A stretch of 64,000 bases of DNA. It comes from Pacificispira sp040217575 (lineage in GTDB: Bacteria; Pseudomonadota; Alphaproteobacteria; UBA8366; Aestuariispiraceae). Numbering within the stretch: position 1 is the first letter of the stretch; each line of letters starts with the position of its first letter. Of the stretch, positions 25,930 through 34,847 are shown one piece after another. The position numbers and the translations under genes are program-made. Location of the stretch: assembly GCA_040217575.1 (NCBI GenBank), contig JAVJPW010000002.1:310001-374000 (forward strand), read 5' to 3'. Below the pieces are notes generated by a model that was given only the letters and a program-made list of their open reading frames with translations, was not told the origin of the DNA and searched no databases.

Positions 25930-27348
25930 CTAGATCCGGTAGGCCAGACGCAGGCCACCCCAGTGGCGGCCCTGAACGCGGATCGGCGCCGATACGTCCT
26001 TCATCATGGCGAAACGTCCACCGCCCATGTCCCGGCGGTATGTCTGCATCAGAAACGGGCGCTGGTTCTGCCCGGCGGCCAACCCTGTCCTGTCGTTGAA
26101 CATCCGCCGGTTCCGGCAATTGGCATTGTTCCAGACCGGGTCGTCGCCCTGCGGCTTCGAAAACTTGTTGTTGTGGGTCGGGAGGTATCCGTTCGTGTCG
26201 ACCGCGGCACAAAAGACGATGCGTTCGTCCAGCGCCAGCATCGGTTCCTGGATTGCCGGCAGCACCTGGTCGGTGAATTCCGTCGCGCGCGTCATCAGCT
26301 GTTCCGGATCGGTTCCCGGGATCGGCTGGTAGGCCTGGTCGAAAAGATCGTCCAGCGTAATCTTCCCGGACCGCACGCTGTCTTCGAATATCGCGGAAAT
26401 CTGGGCGGCTGCTTCCGTCACCGCGTCGATGAATTTCGTGTCGTGGGTCCGCTTGCCGCTGTCGGCGATGAAACCGATCAGCTTTTCACTCGTCTCAAGG
26501 CACGAGAAGATTCGCTCGTCGGCGTTGTTCAGGTCCCCCGCGGTCCGGCTCAACCCTTCCGACAGGCCGCCGATGCGTTCGACAACCTGAATGCATTGCG
26601 CATCGCAGGCCCGTGCTTCGTTTGAAATGGCATTGACGTTGCCGCCAACGGTCCGGACCAGCGACTGGAACTCGTCAACCGCGACATTAATGGCGTGAAT
26701 GCCGCTGTTGACGCCGCCGGCCATGCCGACCGTCTCGCTGCTGGTGGTCTTCAGGGTGGAAACATTCTGAGTCAGGTCGTTTACCGCCCGGTCAATGTCG
26801 CTTGTCGCGCGTGCCGTCTGACCCGCAAGCGTCTTCACCTCTCCGGCGACAACGGCGAACCCCTTTCCGGCTTCCCCGGCACGGGCGGCCTCGATCGTCG
26901 CGTTCAGCGCAAGCAGATTCGTCTGTTTGGCGATGCCTTCGATGTCGTTTGACAGGCGCGTAACGCCGCTGAGCGCGGTTTCAAGGGAACTGAGCCGCGT
27001 TTCGATTTCGCCGACCGACTGGGCCAGCTTTTCGATCTCTCCCGTCGCCTGACTGACGGTGCGGTGGGATTGTTCGGCCTCTTCCGCGCCGCGCTCCGCC
27101 TGACTGTTGGCTTCCGCGGCCGCCTCGTCGATCTGACGCACCATTGCGTTCATGCTTTCAACCGTCGCGACCACATCCTTGAACAGCGAATCCAGTTCCT
27201 GAACGAACCCCGTTGTTGCTTCGACGCTGCCGGCAATATCCGCCAGTTCCAGGGCCAGCTGTTCCACACGCGTCAGCACCGCATCCGCAAAAGGGTCCTC
27301 CTTTGTGTCGGACGGCGATTCCTGTACGAGGGTCATCTCCGCGGCCAT
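25930..27348 (-). CDS. Soluble methyl-accepting chemotaxis protein with C-terminal sensor domain
   Basis: A 472-residue chemoreceptor with no membrane helix. The N-terminal two thirds are the coiled-coil signalling domain, with the conserved tip IAKQTNLLALNATIEAARAG then EAGKGFAVVAGEVKTLAGQT. From about residue 310 a separate domain follows, with DLFDQAYQPIPGTDPEQLMT, FCAAVDTNGYLPTHNNKFSK and RPFLMQTYRRDMGGGRFAMM. This is a Cache-like sensing fold by appearance (inference). The start at 27348 is preferred because GGAGGA precedes it by 5-7 bases; the frame extends 11 codons further. No che genes are nearby, so it is an orphan receptor for a system encoded elsewhere. Confidence 0.9.
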   Translation of the reverse strand: MAAEMTLVQESPSDTKEDPFADAVLTRVEQLALELADIAGSVEATTGFVQELDSLFKDVVATVESMNAMVRQIDEAAAEANSQAERGAEEAEQSHRTVSQATGEIEKLAQSVGEIETRLSSLETALSGVTRLSNDIEGIAKQTNLLALNATIEAARAGEAGKGFAVVAGEVKTLAGQTARATSDIDRAVNDLTQNVSTLKTTSSETVGMAGGVNSGIHAINVAVDEFQSLVRTVGGNVNAISNEARACDAQCIQVVERIGGLSEGLSRTAGDLNNADERIFSCLETSEKLIGFIADSGKRTHDTKFIDAVTEAAAQISAIFEDSVRSGKITLDDLFDQAYQPIPGTDPEQLMTRATEFTDQVLPAIQEPMLALDERIVFCAAVDTNGYLPTHNNKFSKPQGDDPVWNNANCRNRRMFNDRTGLAAGQNQRPFLMQTYRRDMGGGRFAMMKDVSAPIRVQGRHWGGLRLAYRI

Positions 27349-27399
27349 GCATTTCCTCCATCTCTCGGCGCCTTCGCGCACTTGTCTTCTATGCTGATT

Positions 27400-27431
27400 G
27401 GGGATTATTCCGTGGAAAACCGGAATACCCC
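27400..27431. repeat. Stem-loop in the leader of the chemoreceptor gene
   Basis: TATTCCG (27406-27412) pairs with CGGAATA (27421-27427), and GGGG (27400-27403) with CCCC (27428-27431). This gives an 11-pair stem with a two-base bulge and an eight-base loop. On the minus strand it lies about 52 bases before the chemoreceptor start and about 120 bases after the ridA-like stop. No T-run follows on either strand, so it is more likely a leader structure or operator than a classical terminator. Confidence 0.45.
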
Positions 27432-27551
27432 GTCACGAACGCTGCTGTACAACTCAAACACCCACTTTTGACGCATACCCAGTTACCAAAGGGTAAACCG
27501 ATTGAACAATTTTAGGCAATTTGTGTCGTTGAAGGGCCGGGCCGATGCGAT

Positions 27552-27938
27552 TCAGCGGGCCGCCAGAACGTCGACTTCCACCAGATATTCCGGTCTCCCA
27601 AGGGCCGGAACATAGACCAGGGTCCACGGCATCCGGCGGTCGCCATGCAGTTCCTTGTGAACGGCGACATAGGCGGCGATGTTTTCCTGGCCGACGATAT
27701 AGCTTGTGACCTTCACGATATGGTCCGGACCCATGTCGGCCGCCGCCAAAATGGCATGGATGTTATGCCACGCCTGTCGGCTTTGTGCCTCTGCGCCGTC
27801 GGCGCAGGACCCGTCCGGTGCTTCGCCCAACTGCCCGGAGAGTGTGAGAAGGTCACTTACGCCTGAAGTCAGAAGCCCGTGGTTGTATGCGCTAGCGGGC
27901 GGTGCGATTTCCAGCGGATTGATGGTCGTCCGGCGCAT
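27552..27938 (-). CDS. RidA/YjgF/UK114-family protein
   Basis: A 128-residue member of the family that deaminates reactive enamine/imine intermediates. Visible features are TSGVSDLLTLSGQLG near the N-terminus, QAWHNIHAILAAADMGPDHI, VKVTSYIVG and the C-terminal EYLVEVDVLAAR. The Arg typical of the active RidA archetype is not clearly placed (PALGRPEYLVEVDV has an Arg two residues before the Glu-rich strand), so assignment to a subfamily is uncertain. Its ATG overlaps the hslU stop codon (TGATG); the GTG one codon upstream is less likely. It is probably translated with hslVU. Confidence 0.88.
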   Translation of the reverse strand: MRRTTINPLEIAPPASAYNHGLLTSGVSDLLTLSGQLGEAPDGSCADGAEAQSRQAWHNIHAILAAADMGPDHIVKVTSYIVGQENIAAYVAVHKELHGDRRMPWTLVYVPALGRPEYLVEVDVLAAR

Positions 27939-29263
27939 CACAGTATAAACTTCGACAGATCCGCGTTCTTGGCCAGATCGCCGACCTGGGAATGGACATA
28001 GGCGGCGTCGATTTCCACCGCCTCTCCGTCCGGCTTGTCGGATGCGGTGTAACTGATTTCTTCTAGCAGCTTTTCCATCACCGTGTGCAGGCGGCGTGCG
28101 CCGATATTCTCCACCGTCGCGTTGATTTCGGCCGCCAGTCTGGCCAGCGCGTCGATCGCATCGTCAGTGAAAGACAGGGTCAGGTCTTCCGTCCCCATCA
28201 GCGCGATATACTGTTTGATCAGGCTGTTGTCCGGTTCCGTCAGAATGGCGCGGAAATCCTTTTCCGTCAGCGCGTTCAACGATACGCGGATCGGCAGGCG
28301 CCCCTGGAGTTCGGGCAGCAGGTCCGACGGTTTGGCCAGATGGAACGCGCCGGACGCAATGAACAGGATATGGTCGGTCTTCACCGCGCCATGCTTGGTT
28401 GCGACCGTCGTGCCTTCGATCAGCGGCAACAGGTCCCGCTGCACGCCTTCGCGGCTGACATCGCCGCCGGACCGTTCGGACCGTACGGTGATCTTGTCGA
28501 TTTCGTCGATGAAGGCGATTCCGTTCTGTTCCACCATGTCGATGGCCGAAAGCTTGATCGCCTCATGGTCGACCAGCTTGTCCGCTTCTTCCGCGACCAG
28601 GACTTCATAGGATTCGCGAACGGTCATCTTTCGCGGCTTGGTGCGCCCGCCCATGGCCTTGCCGAAAATGTCGTTCAGATTCAGCATGCCCATCTGGGCC
28701 CCGGGCATGCCGGGAATATCCAGGGTCGGCATGCTCATGCCGCCGGAATCCTGGACATGGATTTCGATTTCCTTGTCGTCCAGCGACCCTTCGCGCAGCT
28801 TCTTGCGGAAGGATTGGCGCGTCCCGTCGCCGGCATGTTCGCCGACCAGGGCTTCGATCACCCGGTCCTCGGCGGCGATTTCCGCTTTGGCGTGGACTTC
28901 CTTGCGCTGGGCTTCCGTTTCCATGTTGATCGCGACTTCGACCAGATCGCGCACGATCTGTTCCACATCGCGACCGACATAGCCGACTTCGGTGAACTTC
29001 GTCGCCTCGACCTTGATGAACGGCGCGCGCGCAAGCTTTGCCAGGCGGCGGGCAATCTCCGTCTTGCCGCAGCCGGTCGGCCCGATCATCAGGATGTTCT
29101 TCGGCAGGACCTCTTCGCGCATTTCGGGGTCCAGCTGCTGGCGGCGCCAGCGGTTGCGAAGCGCAATCGCCACGGCACGCTTTGCGTCGTTCTGGCCGAT
29201 GATGAAGCGGTCGAGTTCCGAGACGATCTCACGCGGGGAGAAACTGGGGGAAGTATTACTCAC
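27938..29263 (-). CDS. hslU: ATP-dependent protease ATPase subunit HslU
   Basis: AAA+ unfoldase that feeds proteins to the HslV peptidase in the cytoplasm and forms part of the heat-shock response. The 441-residue protein has the N-terminal SPREIVSELDRFIIGQNDAK, Walker A IGPTGCGKTEIARRLAKL, the pore-loop region VEATKFTEVGYVGRDVEQIV, Walker B IAFIDEIDKITV, and the conserved C-terminus ending DLSKFIL, which docks into HslV. The start codon is GTG, overlapping the hslV stop (GTGA), so hslV-hslU translation is coupled. Confidence 0.98.
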   Translation of the reverse strand: MSNTSPSFSPREIVSELDRFIIGQNDAKRAVAIALRNRWRRQQLDPEMREEVLPKNILMIGPTGCGKTEIARRLAKLARAPFIKVEATKFTEVGYVGRDVEQIVRDLVEVAINMETEAQRKEVHAKAEIAAEDRVIEALVGEHAGDGTRQSFRKKLREGSLDDKEIEIHVQDSGGMSMPTLDIPGMPGAQMGMLNLNDIFGKAMGGRTKPRKMTVRESYEVLVAEEADKLVDHEAIKLSAIDMVEQNGIAFIDEIDKITVRSERSGGDVSREGVQRDLLPLIEGTTVATKHGAVKTDHILFIASGAFHLAKPSDLLPELQGRLPIRVSLNALTEKDFRAILTEPDNSLIKQYIALMGTEDLTLSFTDDAIDALARLAAEINATVENIGARRLHTVMEKLLEEISYTASDKPDGEAVEIDAAYVHSQVGDLAKNADLSKFIL

Positions 29264-29829
29264 GTATCCAGGCTTTCCAGGGTCACGGATTCGTTGGTGT
29301 AGATGCAGATGTCCGCGGCAACTTTCATGGCGCGGCGCGCAATGTCTTCCGCCGACATGTCGTCCCGGTCGGCCAGTGCCCGGGCCGCGGCCAGCGCATA
29401 GGCCCCGCCGGACCCGATGCCGATCAGGCCGTCCTCCGGCTCCAACACGTCGCCGGTGCCGGACAGAATCAGGGACACCTCCTGGTCGACGACCGCCATC
29501 ATCGCCTCAAGCCGGCGCAGGTATCGGTCCGTGCGCCAGTCCTTGGCGAGTTCGACACAGGCGCGGGTCAGCTGCTGCGGATATTGTTCCAGTTTGGCTT
29601 CCAGCCGTTCGAACAGGGTGAAAGCGTCCGCGGTCGCGCCCGCGAAACCGACGATCACGCGACCATCGGCCAGGGTGCGGACCTTGCGGGCATTGGATTT
29701 GAAGACGGTGTTGCCCAGGCTGACCTGGCCGTCACCGGCAATCACGACCTTTCCGCCCTTGCGGACGGACAGGATGGTGGTGCCGTGAAACACCGGCGCG
29801 CCGCCGGCTGCGGGGGAAGTATCGTTCAT
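29260..29829 (-). CDS. hslV: ATP-dependent protease peptidase subunit HslV
   Basis: Threonine-type peptidase, a bacterial proteasome-beta relative that forms a double hexamer capped by HslU. The 189-residue protein has the mature N-terminus TTILSVRKGGKVVIAGDGQV, preceded by a 16-residue propeptide (MNDTSPAAGGAPVFHG) that must be removed to free the catalytic Thr. Other family features are NARKVRTLADGRVIVGFAGA and the C-terminal DICIYTNESVTLESL. It is divergent from the lipoprotein operon starting at 29969; the 139 bases between must hold both promoters. Confidence 0.98.
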   Translation of the reverse strand: MNDTSPAAGGAPVFHGTTILSVRKGGKVVIAGDGQVSLGNTVFKSNARKVRTLADGRVIVGFAGATADAFTLFERLEAKLEQYPQQLTRACVELAKDWRTDRYLRRLEAMMAVVDQEVSLILSGTGDVLEPEDGLIGIGSGGAYALAAARALADRDDMSAEDIARRAMKVAADICIYTNESVTLESLDT

Positions 29830-29968
29830 GCCGCCGATATGGCGGGTGAGGCCGAGAAGGTCAATGTGGAATTGACGGGCGCGGGTTCATACAGGGAAGT
29901 GTCTTGTTGATCAGAGCGATCCCAGCAGATACAACCTTTAAGGGCTTTGACGGGATGGGGTTCAGGAT

Positions 29969-30679
29969 ATGAAACATGTGCTGAAGCAGGTATCGGTCCT
30001 GCTGTTTGTCGGAATTTTTGTTTCCGGATGCGTGGCAAAATCCTTTTATGCGACGCAGGCACTGCGCGACACTGGTGAACCGCTTCGCATCCTGTTGCTG
30101 AATCCGAATGTCAGCCTCTACGTACAAACAGCGGGTGGGGTGTTGGAGCGGCAGGATCAATGGACCGAGGCAGCCCTTGAGAATGTCCGTGCGAACCTGA
30201 CGGACATCTTTGCTGACAGGAATATTGAGCTTGTCTTGGCGGAGGATTTCAATGAGATCGTCAGCAGCGACCCGGTGGAGACGGAACTTTTAAGGCTCCA
30301 TTCCGCAGTCGGCGCGACGATTCAGGAAAACCTGAACCCACAGCTTCAGCTACCCACAAAAGCAAATGACAGGCTCTGGTCGCTCGGTCCTGATGTCGGG
30401 TATCTGGCACAGAAATACGACGCCGACTACGCCGTCTTCGTCCAGATTCAGGATTCTTATGCCAGTGCCGGGCGTGTTGCCGCCATTATTGTCGTCGCTG
30501 TGCTGTTCGGCGTTGGGATGCAGGGTGGAACGCAGGTCGGCTACGCGTCGCTGGTCGACCTTCAGTCCGGCGATGTCGTCTGGTTCAATGCCCTTGCCCG
30601 CGGCACAGGCGACTTGCGGGAAGCAGAACCGGCGCGTGAAACGGTAGAAGTCCTGTTGACCGATTTCCCAAGCGAATAG
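29969..30679 (+). CDS. Lipoprotein of unknown function, first gene of a three-lipoprotein operon
   Basis: A 236-residue protein with a lipoprotein signal ending VSGC (Cys21). I do not recognise the family with certainty. The pattern of a strand (LRILLLNPNVSLYVQTAG), a helix (WTEAALENVRANLTDIFAD), then YDADYAVFVQIQDSYASAG, a Gly-rich hydrophobic stretch (IIVVAVLFGVGMQGGTQVGY), and LVDLQSGDVVWFN resembles the anticodon-binding-like fold of GNA1162/CsgG/LpoB-type lipoproteins (inference). It is 18 bases before the M48 metallopeptidase gene on the same strand. Base composition is lower in G+C than the flanks: the 60 bases 30181-30240 hold 30 G+C. Confidence 0.82.
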   Translation: MKHVLKQVSVLLFVGIFVSGCVAKSFYATQALRDTGEPLRILLLNPNVSLYVQTAGGVLERQDQWTEAALENVRANLTDIFADRNIELVLAEDFNEIVSSDPVETELLRLHSAVGATIQENLNPQLQLPTKANDRLWSLGPDVGYLAQKYDADYAVFVQIQDSYASAGRVAAIIVVAVLFGVGMQGGTQVGYASLVDLQSGDVVWFNALARGTGDLREAEPARETVEVLLTDFPSE

Positions 30680-30697
30680 TTTAGGCCTAGCCACCAA

Positions 30698-32224
30698 ATG
30701 AACAGTTTCGGCGATAATATCCGGTTCATGGCGACAGCGAGCCTGCTTGCGGGAGTGTTGCTGCTGACCGTCGGCTGCCAGACATCGCAGAACAGCGCGG
30801 AGTTTGACCGCGCGAACCTGGCCGGATTCGATGAAGAAACCGGTGCAGCCTTGCCATTGGAAGAACAGGTGACTGGGGAACAGGACGTTTCATCCCGTGC
30901 ACCCATGACCAGTGACGAGGCGAACACAGGATCCCGCAGTCCTGGATGGCAGGACACGCAGTGGGATTCGGCACGCTACAACCTGCTTCCCGTTGCGCCC
31001 AACGAGCGACCGGAACCTGGCACGGACGAGGCGGGCCTTTGGCAGATGATGGATGAGCGGGAGGCAAGGCTTCGCGCCAGCGCGGCACTTGTCGAAGACC
31101 CGGCTCTGACGGCCTATGTCGACGATCTGGTCTGCCGTGTGGCGGGTCCCTATTGTGGAGATACACGCGTCTATTTAATCGATCATCCCGCAATGAATGC
31201 CAGTATGGCACCAAACGGTATGATGGTCTTGTTCACGGGCCTCCTTATCCGATCAAGGTCTGAATCCGCTGTCGGATCGGTTATCGGTCATGAGATCGGT
31301 CACTATCTGCTCAGACATTCCGTTTTGGGGCACCGTCGCCGGGTAGACATGGCAACGGGGCTGATGGCGTTCGGAATCGCCGCCGGCAGCGTTGGGATGG
31401 GGGACCTGACCAATTTCGCCCAGATTCTCGCACAAGACGCTTACTTCGAACATTCGCGCGATCAGGAACGACAGTCGGACGGCTACGGCTACGCGCTTTT
31501 GGCCCGCGCGGGACTGGACCCCCGCGAAGGTCCGGAACTTTGGGCTCTGCTGCTGGCCGAAGACAATGCCATGGGTGAGGAAGATGAGATGTTTTTCGGT
31601 CGCACGCACCCGCTATCCCGAGAGCGGCTGGATGAAGGCCGTCGCGTAACGCAGGAAATATTCGACGCATCGACTGTGCCGCTTGAAACCGGACAGGACC
31701 GGTACCTTCAGGCGCTGCTTCCTGTACGTGGCGAACTGCTGAAACAGCAGTTGGATGCAGGTCAGTACGAATCCTTTCAGGTGATCCTAGACTTCTGGCG
31801 CGAAACCGGTGTCGCGATGGGTGAGATCGAGTTCTATCAGGGTGAGCTTTTCCGTTTGCGTAGCGAGGCGAACGAAGCGGAGGGGTTTGAAACCGCCTCT
31901 TCCGCCGCACCGCAGGGGGGTGAGCATGCATCCGATGAAATGCGCCCGGTCGACTATGGTAACGACGGGGACAGCGATGATGCGGATGAAAAACACGGTG
32001 ACACAGCGTCAGCCGAAAATGATGAACATGCCTTGAAAAGTTATGAGTTGGCGCTGGAACTGGGTGGATATCCGCCCCGACTTCACCGCTCGATGGGTGT
32101 TGTCCTCGCCCGCCTCGGCCGGTTGGAGGAAGCCCGCAATCATCTAGAAACCTATTTGGAATTGGCGCCGGACGCGCCGGACCGACCTTTGATTGAACTA
32201 ATGATGATGGAAGTGACATCATGA
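30698..32224 (+). CDS. M48-family zinc metallopeptidase lipoprotein with TPR tail
   Basis: A 508-residue envelope protein with lipobox TVGC (Cys27) and an M48 peptidase domain. The zinc motif HEIGH is at residues 198-202, and the third ligand is Glu257 in DQERQSDGYGYALLARAG, with the usual Asp four residues later. The substrate-facing text AMNASMAPNGMMVLFTGLLI is typical of BepA/LoiP-type M48 proteases. After the peptidase domain comes an acidic, low-complexity linker (about 385-450), then a TPR-like helix pair, ALKSYELALELGGYPPRLHR and VVLARLGRLEEARNHLETYL. It probably processes or checks envelope proteins. The stop overlaps the next start (ATGA). Confidence 0.88.
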   Translation: MNSFGDNIRFMATASLLAGVLLLTVGCQTSQNSAEFDRANLAGFDEETGAALPLEEQVTGEQDVSSRAPMTSDEANTGSRSPGWQDTQWDSARYNLLPVAPNERPEPGTDEAGLWQMMDEREARLRASAALVEDPALTAYVDDLVCRVAGPYCGDTRVYLIDHPAMNASMAPNGMMVLFTGLLIRSRSESAVGSVIGHEIGHYLLRHSVLGHRRRVDMATGLMAFGIAAGSVGMGDLTNFAQILAQDAYFEHSRDQERQSDGYGYALLARAGLDPREGPELWALLLAEDNAMGEEDEMFFGRTHPLSRERLDEGRRVTQEIFDASTVPLETGQDRYLQALLPVRGELLKQQLDAGQYESFQVILDFWRETGVAMGEIEFYQGELFRLRSEANEAEGFETASSAAPQGGEHASDEMRPVDYGNDGDSDDADEKHGDTASAENDEHALKSYELALELGGYPPRLHRSMGVVLARLGRLEEARNHLETYLELAPDAPDRPLIELMMMEVTS

Positions 32225-32829
32225 AAAAGCACAATTATTTTAGAGTCGCCGTGCTTGCAGTTGCCTTTTTCGCTGCGGCTGCATGCCAGCAGGTCTATAC
32301 GCTTGTCAGCGCCGACAACGGAGTGACGATTGGTGATGACTTCCGTGTGACCCCGACATCCAGTTGGAGCGCAATCGGAACCGGGGAAATCCAGGTATGG
32401 ACGATAGAAGGCCGGAATCTTCAGCAGATCATGTTTGTTGGCGACCGGCGCAACGGCGATCCGCTGTTGGAGGGCGTCCTGCCTGGAACGGGCATGGTGC
32501 AATCCTCCGCGACTTTCGAAGACGATCTTAGTGTCGTTGAGCTTGTCGAACGATATCAGTCCGCGTTCAGCGAGTTTGGCTTCACCGATTTTGAAATCAC
32601 AGAAACCTCTGTTACCGACCTGGCTGGCCGTGCGGCGATCCGTCTGGATTTCACCGCAAGGCGCGATAATCTGCCACTATACCGTGGCACTAGCCTGATC
32701 GTGAAGAACGACACATCGGCACATTCGGCGACATATATCGCCGCCGATCTTTACTATTTTGAACGTCACCATGCCGAATTCATGAATATGATGAATACGG
32801 TCGAGTGGCTGGACAGCGCAACGTTGTGA
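32221..32829 (+). CDS. Lipoprotein of unknown function, third gene of the M48 operon
   Basis: A 202-residue protein with signal lipobox AAAC (Cys22). The mature part is predicted mostly beta with one domain, including VTPTSSWSAIGTGEIQVWTI, LSVVELVERYQSAFSEFGFT, and AAIRLDFTARRDNLPLYRGT. No enzyme motif is seen. Its start overlaps the M48 gene stop, so it is translated with it and probably acts with it in the envelope. The first 60 bases hold only 27 G+C, unlike the surrounding housekeeping genes. It converges with grpE. Confidence 0.82.
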   Translation: MKKHNYFRVAVLAVAFFAAAACQQVYTLVSADNGVTIGDDFRVTPTSSWSAIGTGEIQVWTIEGRNLQQIMFVGDRRNGDPLLEGVLPGTGMVQSSATFEDDLSVVELVERYQSAFSEFGFTDFEITETSVTDLAGRAAIRLDFTARRDNLPLYRGTSLIVKNDTSAHSATYIAADLYYFERHHAEFMNMMNTVEWLDSATL

Positions 32830-32875
32830 CCATCCTGCGTCGCAAGGTTGAAGAAACAGGCAGACCTGAAGCAGC

Positions 32876-33529
32876 TTAAGCCGTCGTGTCGACACCCGCT
32901 GCATCATCGGGCTTCGGCGGGGCGGCATCGCCCTTTGCGACGACAACCATGGCCGGGCGCAACAGGCGGTCGTGAAGCTTGTACCCCGCCTGCAGGACTT
33001 CGACCACGGTGCCCGCAGGCTGGTCCGTGCCTGGAATTTCCTGCATCGCCTGGTGTTCGGCGTAATTGAACTTTTCGCCTTTCGGGTCGATGCGCACGAT
33101 CCCGCTTTTGGAAAAGCTTTCCAGCAGCATCTTTTCGGTCATTTCCAGCCCGACCATCAGGTTGTTCATGACGCCGTCTTCCTGTTTGGCCTCTTCCGGG
33201 ACGGATTCCATCGCGCGACGCAGGTTGTCGACGACCGGAAGCAGGTCCTTCGCCAGTCCGCCCGCGGCGTATTTCAGCGTGTCGGTGCGTTCTTTTTCGG
33301 CCCTGCGGCGCACGTTTTCAGCCTCTGCCACCGCCCGCAGCGCCTTGTCGCGCATCGCGGCCAGTTCGGATTTCAGGGCCGCGACCTCGTCGGATTCCTC
33401 AGCCGGGTTTGCGGGGTTTTCAGAACCCTGCGCGGCTTCCGCCTCACCTGCGGCGTCCGCAAGCGTATCTGCATTCCGTTCCGCCTGCTGATCGGCTTCT
33501 TCTTCCGGGGTGTTCTTCTTCTCGCTCAT
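32876..33529 (-). CDS. grpE: Nucleotide exchange factor GrpE
   Basis: Releases ADP from DnaK in the Hsp70 folding cycle. The 217-residue product has a charged, acidic N-terminal tail (about 1-55), a long coiled-coil helix (ESDEVAALKSELAAMRDKAL and AVAEAENVRRRAEKERTD), and the beta-domain near the C-terminus (GKSGIVRIDPKGEKFNYAEH-like, read as SGIVRIDPKGEKFNYAEHQA). The start at 33529 (MSEKKNTPEE) is chosen because the in-frame extension to 33613 is Arg-rich and unlike GrpE. hrcA lies immediately upstream on the same strand, the classical hrcA-grpE arrangement. Confidence 0.96.
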   Translation of the reverse strand: MSEKKNTPEEEADQQAERNADTLADAAGEAEAAQGSENPANPAEESDEVAALKSELAAMRDKALRAVAEAENVRRRAEKERTDTLKYAAGGLAKDLLPVVDNLRRAMESVPEEAKQEDGVMNNLMVGLEMTEKMLLESFSKSGIVRIDPKGEKFNYAEHQAMQEIPGTDQPAGTVVEVLQAGYKLHDRLLRPAMVVVAKGDAAPPKPDDAAGVDTTA

Positions 33530-33609
33530 ATCCGTCCACTCATCGTTCAAAAAATGCCGCGCTGCCGCGCGCTTGATTGTGCGCGACCTACCCCATCCGG
33601 GGGAAAGGC

Positions 33610-34671
33610 TCAAGCACCGCCCGCGACCAGCCGCCCGATCACCTTTGCCGTATAGTCCACCATTGGAATGATGCGTGCGTAATTCATGCGTGTGGGACCC
33701 AACACGCCGATCGCGCCCACAACCTGACCGTCCTGCGAATCCTTGCCGCTTCGGCCATAGGGCGCGACAATCATGGAACAGCCGGCCAGCGAAAAAAGTT
33801 CATTTTCCGCACCGATAAAGATCTGAACGCCCTGCGCGCCTTCGGTGGCATCCAGCAATTTCCAAAGGTTTTCCTTCGCTTCCAGCGCGCCGAAAAGCGC
33901 CCGGATCCGTTCCAGGTCGCCAATCGCGGTCACATCTTCCAGAAGGTTGGACTGACCGGACACGATCAGGACCCCTTCGCCGGCGGAAACATCCGACCAG
34001 GTGGCCAATCCCGCCTCCACGACCTTCGCGGTTAGTTCGTTCAACTGGCTGCGGTCGCGTTCGATTTCCATTGCGACCGCATCGCGGGCACTGGTGACCG
34101 ACCGGCCGACAAGACGGGCGCTCAGATAGTTGGTCGCTTCGATCAGCGACGATGACGGCAGGCCCATGGGAAGGTCGATGACACGGTTTTCGACCATGCC
34201 GCTTTCCGTGACCATCACCACCAGCGCCCGACCGGGGCCCAGGGGCACAAATTCAATATGTTTCAATTGCCCTTCGTTGCGCGGCGCGGTGACAAGACCC
34301 GCGCAGCGGCTCAATCCGGACATCAGGCTGGATGCTTCTTCCAGCATCTGGGTAACGGACCGGCCGGCGGCGGCGCACTGATCCTCGATCGCCTTGCGGT
34401 CCTGGGAACTGAGCGACCCCGCCTGTAGCAGGCCATCGACGAACAGGCGCACGCCCTGGTCCGTCGGCAGTCGCCCGGCGGACGTGTGTGGGGAATACAA
34501 GAGGCCCGCATCTTCCAGATCCGCCATGACATTCCGGATCGTCGCGGGCGACAGCCCCATATCCAGCCGCCGGGAAAGTGTGCGCGAGCCGACGGGTTCG
34601 CCCGTTTCGACGAAGCTTTCCACCACCTGGCGCAGGATTTCCCTGGATCGGTCATTCAATTCGGTAATCAT
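33610..34671 (-). CDS. hrcA: Heat-inducible transcription repressor HrcA
   Basis: Repressor of class I heat-shock genes, which binds the CIRCE operator with help from GroEL. The 353-residue protein starts MITELNDRSREILRQVVESF with a winged-helix domain (GEPVGSRTLSRRLDMGLSPA, TIRNVMADLEDAGLL), followed by a GAF-like regulatory domain and the C-terminal IGVLGPTRMNYARIIPMVDY. The start at 34671 follows the family N-terminus; the upstream extension to 34728 is not typical. No CIRCE element was found near hrcA or grpE in this window. It is divergent from rph. Confidence 0.96.
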   Translation of the reverse strand: MITELNDRSREILRQVVESFVETGEPVGSRTLSRRLDMGLSPATIRNVMADLEDAGLLYSPHTSAGRLPTDQGVRLFVDGLLQAGSLSSQDRKAIEDQCAAAGRSVTQMLEEASSLMSGLSRCAGLVTAPRNEGQLKHIEFVPLGPGRALVVMVTESGMVENRVIDLPMGLPSSSLIEATNYLSARLVGRSVTSARDAVAMEIERDRSQLNELTAKVVEAGLATWSDVSAGEGVLIVSGQSNLLEDVTAIGDLERIRALFGALEAKENLWKLLDATEGAQGVQIFIGAENELFSLAGCSMIVAPYGRSGKDSQDGQVVGAIGVLGPTRMNYARIIPMVDYTAKVIGRLVAGGA

Positions 34672-34847
34672 GGTGAAGCCAATGTAGGAACGCCCCTTTT
34701 GCCCGTCAATCGGGCAGGTACAAACCAATCCGATCCGACGGTGTCCGATTTCCGGATGCGGGTGTGACGGCGGACGCTGGACGAGTTGCCTGCTACAGGC
34801 TAAACGGTTAGGGCACTGAAAGTTGACGAAAAATCAAAGGCATTGCC

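Noticed and set aside
33530..34847. CIRCE operator for HrcA near grpE/hrcA
   Set aside because: No TTAGCACTC-N9-GAGTGCTAA or near match was seen; the GCCCG/CGGGC dyad at 34701-34715 is unrelated.
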